NCBI GenBank assembly: GCA_016845065.1
Contig: JAERTG010000095.1
Coordinates: 17,744-81,743, forward strand
Length of the DNA stretch: 64,000 nt
Source: Fidelibacterota bacterium
Lineage (GTDB): Bacteria > Fidelibacterota > UBA8477 > JABMPR01
Reading direction: 5' to 3'
The translations under genes were made by a program, and so were the position numbers. Positions within the stretch are counted from its first letter, which is position 1. The number at the start of each line of letters is the position of its first letter. The notes below the pieces were generated by a model. The model saw only the letters and a program-made list of their open reading frames with translations, was not told the DNA's origin and did not search any database. This document shows positions 9,741 to 19,633 of the stretch, in pieces.

Positions 9741-9753
9741 GAGGTGAAAGAAA

Positions 9754-10122
9754 ATGAACTTTGATCAAAAAACACCGATCTACCAACAACTGGCTGAGTC
9801 TATTCGCCAGGACATACTTTCAGGAGCGCTACCTGCTGAAACAGCAATACCTTCTGTCAGACAGATTTCTGTTGAGTATGGACTGAATCCTCAGACCGTA
9901 TTAAACGCAACTCAATTACTAATTCAGGAGGGTCTCTTGGAAAAAAGAAGAGGACTGGGCATGTTTGTCCAAAGCAATGCACGCAAACAGCTCAATAAGA
10001 GCGCTAGCGATCGCTTTAAAAATGAAACCATTCAATCGCTTGTCCAGGAAGCTCAACTGCTATCCATCTCTCAAGCGGACCTGATTGAACTCATACAGAA
10101 AAGCTATGGGGAGGAAGTCTGA
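9754..10122 (+). CDS. GntR-family transcriptional regulator, YtrA subfamily
   Basis: A 122-residue DNA-binding repressor. The first about 75 residues form the GntR winged helix (IYQQLAESIRQDILSGAL, then IPSVRQISVEYGLNPQTV with the recognition helix). Only about 45 residues follow, far less than the ligand domains of FadR, HutC or MocR types. That short tail defines the YtrA subfamily, which typically controls adjacent ABC transporters. GAGGTG lies seven bases before the ATG. The stop overlaps the next start as TGATG, so the two genes are translationally coupled. The perfect dyad just upstream is the likely binding site. The effector cannot be read from sequence; in Bacillus the homologous operon responds to cell-wall antibiotics. 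Confidence 0.88.
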   Translation: MNFDQKTPIYQQLAESIRQDILSGALPAETAIPSVRQISVEYGLNPQTVLNATQLLIQEGLLEKRRGLGMFVQSNARKQLNKSASDRFKNETIQSLVQEAQLLSISQADLIELIQKSYGEEV

Positions 10123-10979
10123 TGTCTGCCCTCATTGAATTAAAAAACGTAAGTAAATCCTATGGTGATCTCAAAGCACTGGATGCTGTAAATCTTGAAA
10201 TCCCAGCTGGAAAAATAGTTGGTCTTGTTGGTCCCAATGGTGCAGGCAAAACAACCCTTTTGCGAGCACTCACAGGTGAATTGGATTACCAGGGAGAAGC
10301 CAAGGTTCTGGATTGCGAACCTCGAACACAACGGGCTGATCTTATGGGAAAAACAGGTGTCATCCACGACATTGCTGTACTGCCATCCTGGATGAAGGTT
10401 AATGAACTACTGGATTTTCTCAGTGGTATCCATTCTGGATTCCATCGGGAAAAAGCAGAGGCCTTTCTCAAAACAACCACAATTCCCATGGATAAAAAGA
10501 TCAAGACCCTGAGTAAAGGTATGAAGACACAGCTGCATCTGGCGGTTACCCTTTCAGCAGACTCCCGACTGCTCATTCTGGATGAGCCTACTCATGGCTT
10601 GGATATTCTTTTCAGGAAACAACTATATACCAGTGTCCTTGAAGATTACTTCGATGAAGAGAAATCTATCCTGATTTCAACCCATCAGATTGAAGAAGTT
10701 GAGCATATCCTTAGCGATGTCATCTTCATCAATAAAGGGAAAATCCTGCTCTATGCCAGCATCGAGGAACTTGGCAAACGTTTTACACAATTAACCATAC
10801 CAGCAGATCAGGCAGACACACTGAGAGAACAACTCAAACCCATGAGTGAGTATGGCATTCTTGGACGTAGAGTCTTTTTATTAGAAAATACTGAGAGTAA
10901 AGCACTGATAGGTTTGGGCGAAATCCAAACCCCATCAGTCGCTGATATTTTTGTTGCTCTTATGGGAGGTGAGTCATGA
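10122..10979 (+). CDS. ABC transporter ATP-binding protein (YtrB-like)
   Basis: The ATPase subunit of an ABC exporter, 285 residues. Walker A GPNGAGKTT lies near residues 37-45, a degenerate signature LSKGMKTQLHLA near 128-139, Walker B LLILDEPTHGLD near 149-160, and the switch histidine in STHQIEE near 185-191. The ABC signature is LSKGM rather than LSGGQ, which is common in this exporter family. About 70 C-terminal residues form an accessory domain. It starts on the stop of the GntR gene, and its own stop overlaps the permease start as ATGA, so GntR, ATPase and permease form one tightly coupled unit. Substrate unknown. Confidence 0.9.
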   Translation: MSALIELKNVSKSYGDLKALDAVNLEIPAGKIVGLVGPNGAGKTTLLRALTGELDYQGEAKVLDCEPRTQRADLMGKTGVIHDIAVLPSWMKVNELLDFLSGIHSGFHREKAEAFLKTTTIPMDKKIKTLSKGMKTQLHLAVTLSADSRLLILDEPTHGLDILFRKQLYTSVLEDYFDEEKSILISTHQIEEVEHILSDVIFINKGKILLYASIEELGKRFTQLTIPADQADTLREQLKPMSEYGILGRRVFLLENTESKALIGLGEIQTPSVADIFVALMGGES

Positions 10980-11977
10980 AACCAATGTTGATCCTGTTAA
11001 AACGTGAATGGCTGGAATGGCAGCGGGTGGTCATTGGCACCATCCTGGTCATTACTTTTCTAAATCTCCTTATGCTACTATCAGTGTCTCGTGGTTCAGA
11101 TTTCTTCCACTCAGAACTGGAGAAGGAGGGTCATATCCTCATCGAAGATATTCAATTCAGTGATGAGGACGAAGAGTTTGATGTAGATGTCCGCATGAAT
11201 GGAAACGATGTAGAGCTGAGCATTGATGGAGATGGATCTCCTCGAAGCGTTGAACAGATGCTGCAGAAAGTTGCCCTGCCAGTCGCCTTTGGTCTTCGAC
11301 TAGGGATGATGGGTACCTTCGGATTCATACTATTTCTCAGCCTCTTCTATTTTTCAGATGCTATTTATAAGGAACGTGCCGACAACAGCACGCTTTTCTA
11401 CCGCAGTTTACCCGTCAATGATCATATGCTGCTCGGCTCAAAAATAGCTGCTGGACTTATTGGTGTGATTGGGTTAACCCTCTTTCTTTCCATAGAATAT
11501 CTGGCATTCCTCCGAACTGCAATCTGGATCATGGGTGAACCATTCACCTCCCTGGCAAGTCTCGTCTTGAATCAGATATCCTACCTGAGACTTATTTGGG
11601 ACTGGTTTGGCTATTTGATTTTTGCTGCCCTCCATATGGCCCCTCTTGCCTTATTCCTGATGCTGGTTGGAACCTATGTAAAAGGTCGTCCACTCCTGAT
11701 TGGAATTGGAGCCCCTATTCTTGTCTCCATCAGTTGGGCTATCATTTTCCAAAGTGCTGCTCTGCTTCGAACCATTGGAAAATTCTTTTGGGGTTTTAAC
11801 CAGGTTATCATCGATCAATGGGAAATGATGGAAAAGGGACTTGATTCGGATATGAACATATATGGCAATTTCTGGGCATATATCTTCAACGCTGACACTG
11901 CTATTTCCATTTTGGTATCGGCCTTGCTTTATTATGGCATATGGCACACGTATCGAAAAAATATACCGACAGGCTAA
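10976..11977 (+). CDS. ABC transporter permease (ABC-2 type)
   Basis: A 333-residue membrane protein, partner of the upstream ATPase. One transmembrane helix lies near residues 18-38. A soluble extracytoplasmic stretch of about 65 residues rich in acidic residues (SDEDEEFDVDV near 61-71) follows. Then come about five membrane segments (around 100-125, 150-175, 205-245, 240-265, 305-325). This one-loop-plus-helices layout is that of ABC-2 permeases of YtrC/YtrD type. The ATGA overlap with the ATPase gene shows coupling. The acidic external loop could bind cationic compounds, but that is conjecture. Confidence 0.8.
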   Translation: MKPMLILLKREWLEWQRVVIGTILVITFLNLLMLLSVSRGSDFFHSELEKEGHILIEDIQFSDEDEEFDVDVRMNGNDVELSIDGDGSPRSVEQMLQKVALPVAFGLRLGMMGTFGFILFLSLFYFSDAIYKERADNSTLFYRSLPVNDHMLLGSKIAAGLIGVIGLTLFLSIEYLAFLRTAIWIMGEPFTSLASLVLNQISYLRLIWDWFGYLIFAALHMAPLALFLMLVGTYVKGRPLLIGIGAPILVSISWAIIFQSAALLRTIGKFFWGFNQVIIDQWEMMEKGLDSDMNIYGNFWAYIFNADTAISILVSALLYYGIWHTYRKNIPTG

Positions 11978-12009
11978 TACCTCGGAGCTTTGGAGAAAAG
12001 GAATTTAAC

Positions 12010-12831
12010 ATGAAAACAAGAACCGCATTAATTATAGCAATTATTCTTGGTGTTTTCACCTATACCCTGCCCCTATATGCAGGCGACAAAGAACATCACA
12101 TCAAGGAAAAAACAGTCCTTGAAATTCCTGTGGTAGGAAAGATTACAACCTCGACATCAAGCTATCTCTCAGGCTGCAGGCTAAAAGAGGACACCTCAAT
12201 CAAGATGCATAACACACTGATAAAAATAGTGAGTGAATCTGATGGTAAAAGTACTGAGGTGATTCTTTCCAACCTGTGCGAGGAAGTTCAGTGGCAATAC
12301 AATGAAGATTCTGACACTTTTTCCCCTCACTCTTTCTCCGATCTGCGTGAAATGAAAGCCAATGAAAACAGTAACCACGAAACTCATATTGATATGGGGT
12401 CAGATCAAAATGATATAGATGAGCTCCCAAAAATGGTCCGTGAAATACTGGGTTATGAAAAAAATATAAATGGTTTCAAAGCCAGGAAAGTAGTCACTTC
12501 TGTTTATCCCGAAGATTCTGACACTCGCATCATCGTGGAAGAATTCTACACAACCAGATCACAGGCTCTGACAAAAATATCAAAAGCACGAGAAGATTTG
12601 AACCAGAAACTCGGTTACGATGAAGATCATGTGGAAGGGGTTCCCTCTCTTGTGGATGTCATTTACGAAAGCATTAAAAAGGATAAAGAGTGGGCACGTC
12701 CAGATGGTGAAATCGTCAGGTTTGTGATAAGGTTATTGGATGAAGATGATGACGATATCTTCACGATGAAGTACGATGTAATAGAAGCTGAGACAACTCG
12801 ATATCACGAGGATCATTTTGCACTTAAGTGA
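12010..12831 (+). CDS. Exported protein of unknown function, last gene of the GntR-ABC operon
   Basis: A 273-residue protein of no family I recognise. The frame is open from 11941, inside the permease gene, but the ATG at 12010 has AAGGA six bases upstream and starts a clear Sec signal peptide (about residues 1-25, ending LYAGD). The mature part is very charged, with an acidic run DEDDDDIF near 250-257. A region near 150-190 (GYEKNINGFKARKVVTSVYP) resembles, loosely, the fold of periplasmic proteins that report on outer-membrane state. It lies 32 bases after the permease stop and so is probably cotranscribed. It may be a periplasmic accessory or sensor for the transporter. Confidence 0.6.
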   Translation: MKTRTALIIAIILGVFTYTLPLYAGDKEHHIKEKTVLEIPVVGKITTSTSSYLSGCRLKEDTSIKMHNTLIKIVSESDGKSTEVILSNLCEEVQWQYNEDSDTFSPHSFSDLREMKANENSNHETHIDMGSDQNDIDELPKMVREILGYEKNINGFKARKVVTSVYPEDSDTRIIVEEFYTTRSQALTKISKAREDLNQKLGYDEDHVEGVPSLVDVIYESIKKDKEWARPDGEIVRFVIRLLDEDDDDIFTMKYDVIEAETTRYHEDHFALK

Positions 12832-12997
12832 GTTACTGAATCCTGCGAGATGATGTTTCAGAATTTATACTCATGACCTGAGCAAGTGGCATATTGATTG
12901 CCGAATAAAAGAAAGTTCGAAGTGAATTGGGTCGGTTCACATTGACTGGATAAAATGACACCTATACCGACTCACAATTACTAAAGGGTTCAATCTC

Positions 12998-13801
12998 ATG
13001 GAAAACGCATCATTTATTCAACGGATTGTAAATTTATTTTTTACTCCAAGTAAAGCCTTTGATGATTTAGTTGATGGGGTTTCATATAAGGATTGGCTCT
13101 ATCCCCTCCTCATCGTGGTAGCGGGACTTATTGTCCTGCCTCTTTTTTATAGAGATATTAGCCTAGATGAAGGTGAGGATCGGCTAAATAAAATTATTCG
13201 TTCAATTGAGAATAATGCTGATATGCCTGAAGAGCAAAAATCTGCATACCTCGAGAAAATGTACGAAGGTTATGATAAAGTTGAGGATACTAGAGAGAAC
13301 CCGCTTGCCCTCAGGAACTTGTGGGGCTATTTCTTACTACCTATCATGCTTTTCGTCATGACAGCTTTTTTTGCTGCCATCCTATTGCTGGTCGGAAATT
13401 TTGGGATGGGGGGCAAAATCAAATTTTTCCAGATGTTCACCATGGTGATGATGACCTACATGATAGGTGGCAATGGATTTTTTATGAATATGATTCCAGG
13501 AGTCGGAACACTGGAACTCATGGTCAAAACCCCCATGATTGTTATGAAGGAATCTACAAACCTCGTATTGAGTCCTGCCCTCATGTTTGATCAGGTCGAA
13601 AGCTTTTTTCAATATTTTCTAAACCAACTCGATATATTCCGGATATGGGGTATGGTAGTTATGGGGTTCGGTTTTGCTAGACTCTATAACAAGCCAACGG
13701 CTACAGGTATCATGGCAGTAGGGTTTCCCTGGCTCATACTTGTCTCCATTGGTGCCGCCCTTATGAAAGCTAATTCTGTGGCCATGGGCTCACTCAACTA
13801 A
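12998..13801 (+). CDS. Yip1-domain membrane protein
   Basis: A 267-residue integral membrane protein with the YIP1 layout. An amphipathic N-terminus (FIQRIVNLFFTPSKAFDDL) precedes five membrane segments at about 33-52, 112-135, 145-165, 205-225 and 235-255. A charged loop separates segments one and two (DEGEDRLNKIIRSIENN). Bacterial YIP1 proteins have no settled function and are often found beside efflux or ABC genes. It lies 32 bases before the TolC gene in the same direction and probably heads the efflux operon. AAAGGG lies nine bases before the ATG. Confidence 0.75.
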   Translation: MENASFIQRIVNLFFTPSKAFDDLVDGVSYKDWLYPLLIVVAGLIVLPLFYRDISLDEGEDRLNKIIRSIENNADMPEEQKSAYLEKMYEGYDKVEDTRENPLALRNLWGYFLLPIMLFVMTAFFAAILLLVGNFGMGGKIKFFQMFTMVMMTYMIGGNGFFMNMIPGVGTLELMVKTPMIVMKESTNLVLSPALMFDQVESFFQYFLNQLDIFRIWGMVVMGFGFARLYNKPTATGIMAVGFPWLILVSIGAALMKANSVAMGSLN

Positions 13802-13833
13802 CCAATAATTAATATTTACGATAGGAAAATTCA

Positions 13834-15099
13834 ATGCGCTCAAAAATAATAGGGTCTCTATTCGTTATTCTGGTCTCCATGCCCGGATATAGCCAGGCAA
13901 ACTCGCCCATCACTCTAGACGATTGCATTCGTATCGGGTTGGAGAATAATCAATCACTGAAAATTAACCGCTATGAAACCGACCGGAGTGTATCACAGGC
14001 TAAGAGCAATATTGGCATGGTTCTGCCCGTGGTAAATTTTTCCGTTACCGGTGGAAGTACTGATATAGCTGGGTTGGGTTGGAATGATGGTTATTCCTCC
14101 TCTCTTACCCTATCGCAGAACATTTGGGATGGTGGTGCATGGTGGAACACATTGAAATCTGCCAAGGTTGCACAGGATGCAGCATCCATCCAGTATGAGA
14201 GTTATGAAGTTAATACTGTATACAAAATCAAGGCTGCCTACTATAACTATCTCTCAACCCAACAATTGCTGGATGTCTACCGTGAAAATCTCACAACAAG
14301 CGAGTATCAGCACCAACTCACATTGGAAAGGTTCAAACTTGGAGCTGCCTCACAGAACGACACCCTCAGAACCAGAGTAAACATTGAGCGTTCCCGTCTT
14401 CAGATCGTCAATGGAGAGGTTGATCTGCAGTCAAGGTCTCGGAACCTTAACATCATACTAGGTCGTGATGCAAATGACCCACTTTCACTGGTGAATCCTG
14501 CCTGGGAAGCCGTGGTAGTTCCTGGAGTAGATCAAATAATGGATGAAGTTCTGGCTTCAAATCATTCACTGAAATTATTGGAACAAAACAAAGAAATCAT
14601 GGACTATAATGTCAAAATAGCCAGGTCAGGCTACATGCCCTCCCTGGGAATGTCTGCTTCTTATGGAAATAATGGAGCCACCGCATTGGGTGATGTTTTT
14701 GGTGAGAGCACTTCTTCAAAGTCAGCAGGTATTTCACTCAGTTGGAATTTGTTCAACGGAACCCGGACCAGCCGTGGTGTTGAGCAGGGAAAGATTAATG
14801 CAAAACTTGCCGTGGAAAATTATGCTCTATCAGAAAGAAATCTCCGCAAGGAACTCACTCAGACACTAGAGCAAATGGATGCTCTGAATGAATCAGTTAC
14901 TATCTCTCAGCTTATTTTAACTGCCTCGGAACAGGATCTTCTCCTGGCTCAGGAACAGTACAAAATTGGGTCTCTTTCCATTCTGGATGTATTGAGAATT
15001 ACAGCAAGCTACGAAGATGCAAAATCAAATTTAATTCGCACTCAACACAATCTGAAAGTTGCTGAAGCAGGACTGCTTCAATTGATGGGAAAGCGTTAA
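13834..15099 (+). CDS. TolC-family outer membrane efflux protein
   Basis: A 421-residue outer membrane channel for a tripartite exporter. The signal peptide (about 1-22, ending YSQA) is followed by ITLDDCIRIGLENN, the usual start of the first TolC helix. Two long helical hairpins (about 60-215 and 270-415) repeat the OEP pattern, with short beta segments such as SLTLSQNIWDGG and SAGISLSWNLFNG that would form the barrel strands. It is nine bases upstream of the adaptor gene and belongs to the five-component efflux operon. Confidence 0.92.
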   Translation: MRSKIIGSLFVILVSMPGYSQANSPITLDDCIRIGLENNQSLKINRYETDRSVSQAKSNIGMVLPVVNFSVTGGSTDIAGLGWNDGYSSSLTLSQNIWDGGAWWNTLKSAKVAQDAASIQYESYEVNTVYKIKAAYYNYLSTQQLLDVYRENLTTSEYQHQLTLERFKLGAASQNDTLRTRVNIERSRLQIVNGEVDLQSRSRNLNIILGRDANDPLSLVNPAWEAVVVPGVDQIMDEVLASNHSLKLLEQNKEIMDYNVKIARSGYMPSLGMSASYGNNGATALGDVFGESTSSKSAGISLSWNLFNGTRTSRGVEQGKINAKLAVENYALSERNLRKELTQTLEQMDALNESVTISQLILTASEQDLLLAQEQYKIGSLSILDVLRITASYEDAKSNLIRTQHNLKVAEAGLLQLMGKR

Positions 15100-15108
15100 G
15101 GGGTTGAT

Positions 15109-16350
15109 ATGTCCAAAAAGAAAATCATAATAATTGTTCTGGTTGTCCTCGTTGTAGCTATAGGTGGATTTTTCGCTGTTAAAAAGGATCAGAGTAATAC
15201 AAAGGAAGTTCAATCTGCAAAAGTTGAACGTGGTCAAGTCGTCCATAAGGTAGCTGCATCAGGACGAATCCAACCAGTGGTTGAAGTAGATGTAAGTGCC
15301 GATGTAGCTGGCCGGGTAATACGTATGGCCGTCAAGGAAGGTGATTGGGTTGAGAAAGGTCAATTTCTGGCACAGCTGGATGCTACCCGCTACAAAGCGG
15401 ATGTTGATCGTGCTGAACAGGTACTAGCTGCATCAGAAGCTTCCCTTTCGCTTGCTGAACTTGAGAAGAATCAGCAGTTTGAACTGTTTCAGAAAAAATT
15501 AGTAAGTGAACTCATCTACCAAGGAGCGCTTGTTCGCTTTCAGCAGAGCATGTCAGCTAAAAAACAGGCTGAAGCCGCATTGGCTCAATCCCAGGATAAT
15601 TACAAAAAGACCATGATGTTTGCACCCATGTCGGGCACCGTTACCCTGGTCAATAAAGAAGTCGGAGAAATGGCATTGGGTTCTGCTTTTAGTAGGGACA
15701 TCATCATGATCATTGCGGACCTGAATGAAATGGAAGTTCTGGTTGATGTGAACGAAAATGATGTTGTAGATGTTTCTCTTGGCGATACAACTGAAATTGA
15801 GATTGATGCGCTACAGGACACCATGTTTCAAGGTATCGTAACTGAAATTGCCCACAGCGCCCAAAATACTGGTGGTGGTAGCCTGGATCAGGTTACAAAT
15901 TTCAAGGTTCAAATTCGTCTTTTAGACCCTCCACCTGAAATTCGCCCTGGAATGTCTGCAGCAGTGGATATCCGGTCAGATGTTCAAAATGATGTTCTCT
16001 TTGTTCCCATTCAAAGCATCACTATGAGAAAACCCCTGCAACTCAATGAAAAACAGGATAAAGAGCTTTCGCGAGCTGACAGCAGCATGAACATGGAAGA
16101 TGATGATCTTGAGCCCGTTGAAGTCGTATTTGTCCTCGTCGATAGTGAAAAAGGCAAGGGCAAGGAAGTCATCCAACGGGAAGTTGTTACGGGGATTATT
16201 GGAGAGAGGGATTTTGAAATCTTGTCAGGGCTAGAGCTAGATGATGAAATTGTCACCGGCCCCTATAAGGAAATCAGTCGTGGTCTCAATGATGGCGACA
16301 AGGTAAAGATCACAAAACGCAAAAAGTTTAACGCTGAAGACAAGAAATAA
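15109..16350 (+). CDS. MacA-like periplasmic adaptor subunit (HlyD/RND family)
   Basis: A 413-residue membrane-fusion protein linking the inner-membrane ABC complex to the TolC channel. An N-terminal anchor helix ([20 protein letters not shown], residues 4-23) is followed by a lipoyl half-motif ([21 protein letters not shown], about 55-75), a short alpha-helical hairpin (about 90-165), the second lipoyl half ([18 protein letters not shown], about 168-185), a beta-barrel domain and a membrane-proximal domain. An extra acidic insertion with [12 protein letters not shown] lies near 325-340. The hairpin is short, as in MacA-type rather than HlyD-type adaptors. Confidence 0.9.
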   Translation: MSKKKIIIIVLVVLVVAIGGFFAVKKDQSNTKEVQSAKVERGQVVHKVAASGRIQPVVEVDVSADVAGRVIRMAVKEGDWVEKGQFLAQLDATRYKADVDRAEQVLAASEASLSLAELEKNQQFELFQKKLVSELIYQGALVRFQQSMSAKKQAEAALAQSQDNYKKTMMFAPMSGTVTLVNKEVGEMALGSAFSRDIIMIIADLNEMEVLVDVNENDVVDVSLGDTTEIEIDALQDTMFQGIVTEIAHSAQNTGGGSLDQVTNFKVQIRLLDPPPEIRPGMSAAVDIRSDVQNDVLFVPIQSITMRKPLQLNEKQDKELSRADSSMNMEDDDLEPVEVVFVLVDSEKGKGKEVIQREVVTGIIGERDFEILSGLELDDEIVTGPYKEISRGLNDGDKVKITKRKKFNAEDKK

Positions 16351-16394
16351 TCAACCATAGTCAAGATTACGACAAATTAAAACACGGACAAACT

Positions 16395-17093
16395 ATGTCA
16401 TTAATACAGGTCAAAGACCTTTATAAAATATACCAGATGGGTAATACAGAGGTGCGTGCCCTGGATGGGGTTTCAGTATCCATCGATCAAAATGAATATG
16501 TGTCCATCATGGGTCCATCTGGCTCTGGGAAATCTACGCTGATGAACCTCCTGGGATGCCTGGATACACCTACATCAGGTGAATTCTTCATGGATGGAAT
16601 AAATGTGGCTACCATGGGTGATGATGAATTGGCCCATATCCGAAACAAAAAAATCGGGTTCGTATTTCAGACCTTCAACCTGCTTCCGAAATCAACCAGT
16701 TTAAGAAATGTCGAATTACCACTTATCTACAATGGTGAAATCAAGGCTCATGAGCGTAGGGATATGGCCATTAAAGCCCTCACAAGGGTAAATCTAGGCG
16801 ATCGAGTAAGTCATAAACCCAATGAGCTATCTGGTGGTCAGAGACAACGTGTCGCTGTAGCCAGGGCTCTGGTAAATAATCCAGCAATTATTCTAGCTGA
16901 TGAACCGACTGGTAATTTGGATTCAAAAACTGGTGAAGAAATCATGTCTCTTTTCGATGAACTTCACAAACAGGGTAACACCATTATCCTGGTTACACAT
17001 GAAGAGCATATTGCTGCTCATGCTTCCCGAGTGGTTCGACTCCTTGATGGCAAAATCGCAGTAGACGAAGCCACTGAGAAGGGCAAAAAATAA
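16395..17093 (+). CDS. MacB/LolD-type ABC ATPase
   Basis: A 232-residue ATPase that powers a mechanotransmission-type ABC system. It has Walker [10 protein letters not shown] near residues 40-48, the Q loop in VFQTFNLLP near 92-100, signature [15 protein letters not shown] near 144-158, Walker [14 protein letters not shown] near 163-175, and the H loop in LVTHEEH near 199-205. In E. coli MacB the ATPase and permease are one chain. Here the ATPase is separate, as in many Gram-positive and Bacteroidota systems, and is followed by two separate permeases. Confidence 0.93.
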   Translation: MSLIQVKDLYKIYQMGNTEVRALDGVSVSIDQNEYVSIMGPSGSGKSTLMNLLGCLDTPTSGEFFMDGINVATMGDDELAHIRNKKIGFVFQTFNLLPKSTSLRNVELPLIYNGEIKAHERRDMAIKALTRVNLGDRVSHKPNELSGGQRQRVAVARALVNNPAIILADEPTGNLDSKTGEEIMSLFDELHKQGNTIILVTHEEHIAAHASRVVRLLDGKIAVDEATEKGKK

Positions 17094-17097
17094 CCCA

Positions 17098-18318
17098 ATG
17101 AAAAGTTTCTTCTGGGAAAACTTACGTATCGCTCTCTCTGAATTGTGGGGGCACAAAACACGGTCAATTCTTACTGGAACCGGGATCGTCATCGGAATCA
17201 TCGCTGTCTCCCTCATGTCTACCTTGATAAATGGCGTGGACGGTCTGTTTGAGGAAAGTATGAAATTCCTGGGACGAGGAAATTTATATGTTGAGAAGTG
17301 GCCATGGTTTGGTGACGAAGATTGGTGGACTTTGAGAAATAGACCCCGCATTGAACTAGAAATGGCAGACGAGATAAAAGAGCGTTCGCAGTATGCAATG
17401 GTGGTTGCAGCAGAGCGAGGACGATCAGCCAATCTCAGCTACAAAGAATTGTCCGCAGAAAATATCTACATCCATGGTGTTACTGCCAACTATCCGGAAG
17501 TTTCAACAGTTGATGTGGAGTTTGGCAGGTTTTTTACTGAATCGGAAGATAGAACTGGAGCCCAGGTAGTCTTGCTCGGTTCCGAGGTAGCAAAAACTCT
17601 CTTCCCACAAGGAAATCCCATTGATAAAATGATCTTTGCTGGATCAAAACGTTTCAGGGTTATCGGCGTTCTGGCTGAAATGGGAAAATTCATGGGTGCA
17701 TTTTCAAATGATACTCAGGTAATCATTCCCCTAGCCACATTTAACAAAATTTTTCATGGTCCCTGGGGGCGCAGGAGTATCACAGTTAAGGTCCCGGAAC
17801 ATCTCGTAGAAGACGCCAAAGAAGAGCTACGAGGTGTTGTCCGGGTATTGCGTGGACTCAAACCAGAGGAAAAGGATAATTTTGCCATCAATCAGCAAAA
17901 TGCCTTTCGACAATCCTATCAGGGAATCAAACTGGCAATCGGTGGAACGGGAATGATCATTACAGCACTCTCCCTCCTGGTAGGTGGAATTGGAATTGCC
18001 AATATCATGTTCGTATCTGTTAAGGAGCGTACACGAGAAATTGGAGTGCGGAAAGCACTAGGTGCGACCCGTCGTCAAATCCAGGGACAATTTCTCATTG
18101 AAGCGATGGTCATCACTGCTTCTGGTGGATTGGTGGGATTGATCATCTCTACGATAATAAGCATGGCAATCAGTGAATTTTTATTCCCTGCTAACATGTC
18201 GTTTGGTGTGGCTTTTATGGCAATTGCACTGAGTGCTGGAGTGGGGTTGTTTGCTGGTCTGGCTCCAGCTCGAAAAGGAGCAAAATTGGATCCCATCGAA
18301 GCCTTGAGATACGAGTAA
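17098..18318 (+). CDS. MacB-like FtsX-domain ABC permease, first copy
   Basis: A 406-residue permease with the MacB layout. An N-terminal membrane helix (residues 20-42) follows the amphipathic LRIALSELWGHKTRSILT motif. A large periplasmic core domain (about 45-275) follows, then three C-terminal FtsX helices (about 285-310, 335-360, 370-390). The coupling motif KERTREIGVRKALGATRRQI lies near 303-322. It starts four bases after the ATPase stop and ends five bases before the second permease, so the two probably form a heterodimer on one ATPase dimer. Confidence 0.9.
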   Translation: MKSFFWENLRIALSELWGHKTRSILTGTGIVIGIIAVSLMSTLINGVDGLFEESMKFLGRGNLYVEKWPWFGDEDWWTLRNRPRIELEMADEIKERSQYAMVVAAERGRSANLSYKELSAENIYIHGVTANYPEVSTVDVEFGRFFTESEDRTGAQVVLLGSEVAKTLFPQGNPIDKMIFAGSKRFRVIGVLAEMGKFMGAFSNDTQVIIPLATFNKIFHGPWGRRSITVKVPEHLVEDAKEELRGVVRVLRGLKPEEKDNFAINQQNAFRQSYQGIKLAIGGTGMIITALSLLVGGIGIANIMFVSVKERTREIGVRKALGATRRQIQGQFLIEAMVITASGGLVGLIISTIISMAISEFLFPANMSFGVAFMAIALSAGVGLFAGLAPARKGAKLDPIEALRYE

Positions 18319-18323
18319 GTCTC

Positions 18324-19580
18324 ATGTACTTAAGAACTACAATCAAGACACTAAACGACGCTTTCTTTATGGCTCTGGAAGCAATTCGGGATAACCTCCT
18401 CCGTTCCATACTTACTCTATTGGGCATAGTTATTGGAGTTTTCGCTATCATCGCCGTGATGACAGCCATCAGAACCCTGGAATCTTCCATCAACACAGGC
18501 TTAAATGTATTTGGTTCAGATGTTATTTTTATCCAGAAATCACCTGTCATTCAAATGGGAGACCACAACAGCCGTAGAAAATATTGGCGTCGACCAAACA
18601 TTACCTACGATATGGCCTTGGAATTAAGGGATCGAATGTTGGGTGCTGAATTTGTCAGTGCTCAGGACGGAACCGGTGGGAAAACCATTCGATTTAAAAA
18701 AGAAACAACCAATCCCAACGTTGGTGTCCAGGGAGTGGATGAGTTTGGTTTGGAGGCGTTGAATCACAAGCTGGATTATGGCAGGAATTTCATCCCTGAG
18801 GATATTGAATATGGTCGTCGAGTTGTCATTCTTGGAACGGATGTTATCCAAAAGCTGTTTCCCTTTCAAGATCCTATTGATCAGACAATAAGTATTAACG
18901 GGATTGGATTCGATGTGATCGGAACCCTACAGCGCAAGGGAGAGATGTTTGGTCAAAGCCAGGACAATTTTGTCATCGTCCCTATCACTGCATACCTCCA
19001 GTATTACGGCAATCGCTGGACCTCGCTCGGAATTTCAATAAAAGCACCAGATGGTGAGAGCTTCGATTTAACGAAGGAAGAAGTTATCGATCAAATGAGA
19101 ATAGTCCGGGGGTTGGGACCACTGGATGAGAACGATTTTGAAGTAACCTCAAATGATGCGCTGATAGATACCTTTGGTTCTTTTACTGCAGGTATAAAGA
19201 TGTTTGCCGGGGCAGTCAGTGTCATTGCCCTTGTAGTGGCTGGTATAGGTATCATGAATATCATGCTGGTCTCAGTCAGCGAGCGCATCAAGGAAATCGG
19301 TATCCGCAAAGCTATTGGAGCAACCAGGAATAACATTCTCTTTCAATTCTTGCTGGAAGCTGTCTTCCTTTCTCTCATCGGTGGGGTCATTGGCGTGATG
19401 CTCGGTATTGGAGTTGGTAATATGGTTACGCTCGTGATGAAAAATGTGGCTCCAGTTATCCCCATCGATTGGGTATTTATCGGCTTGGGCGTTTGTTCAT
19501 TCATCGGGATTGTATTTGGTATCTACCCCGCATATAAAGCTGCAGGCCTGGATCCTATCGAATCCTTACGCCACGAATAG
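18324..19580 (+). CDS. MacB-like FtsX-domain ABC permease, second copy
   Basis: A 418-residue paralogue of the preceding gene with the same order: N-terminal helix after ALEAIRDNLLRSILTLLGIV, periplasmic core domain (about 55-290), and three C-terminal helices with the coupling motif SERIKEIGIRKAIGATRNNI near residues 319-338. The two permeases align end to end but differ throughout, so this is an old duplication kept as a pair. The substrate is not readable. MacB-type systems export macrolides, lipopeptides or heme precursors, or act on lipoproteins. Confidence 0.9.
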   Translation: MYLRTTIKTLNDAFFMALEAIRDNLLRSILTLLGIVIGVFAIIAVMTAIRTLESSINTGLNVFGSDVIFIQKSPVIQMGDHNSRRKYWRRPNITYDMALELRDRMLGAEFVSAQDGTGGKTIRFKKETTNPNVGVQGVDEFGLEALNHKLDYGRNFIPEDIEYGRRVVILGTDVIQKLFPFQDPIDQTISINGIGFDVIGTLQRKGEMFGQSQDNFVIVPITAYLQYYGNRWTSLGISIKAPDGESFDLTKEEVIDQMRIVRGLGPLDENDFEVTSNDALIDTFGSFTAGIKMFAGAVSVIALVVAGIGIMNIMLVSVSERIKEIGIRKAIGATRNNILFQFLLEAVFLSLIGGVIGVMLGIGVGNMVTLVMKNVAPVIPIDWVFIGLGVCSFIGIVFGIYPAYKAAGLDPIESLRHE

Positions 19581-19633
19581 CATAGCACGATTAATCCAGA
19601 CAATCAAATGAGTTAAATTTTTTAAGGGGAAAT

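Larger units (their letters stand above)
9338..9753. other. Intergenic region between the prepilin gene and the GntR operon
   Basis: No gene is supported in these 416 bases. The only open frame of any length, 9415-9612 on the plus strand, has no ribosome binding site and no recognisable product. The left part must carry the promoter for the leftward prepilin gene. An imperfect dyad GAATGG-N7-CCATTC lies at 9611-9629. The right end (9694-9753) holds the promoter and operator of the GntR operon, listed separately. Confidence 0.6.

Noticed and set aside
16923..17432. 169-residue antisense frame spanning the ATPase/permease junction
   Set aside because: Both sense genes have complete domain signatures across this stretch. 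The antisense product shows no recognisable motif.
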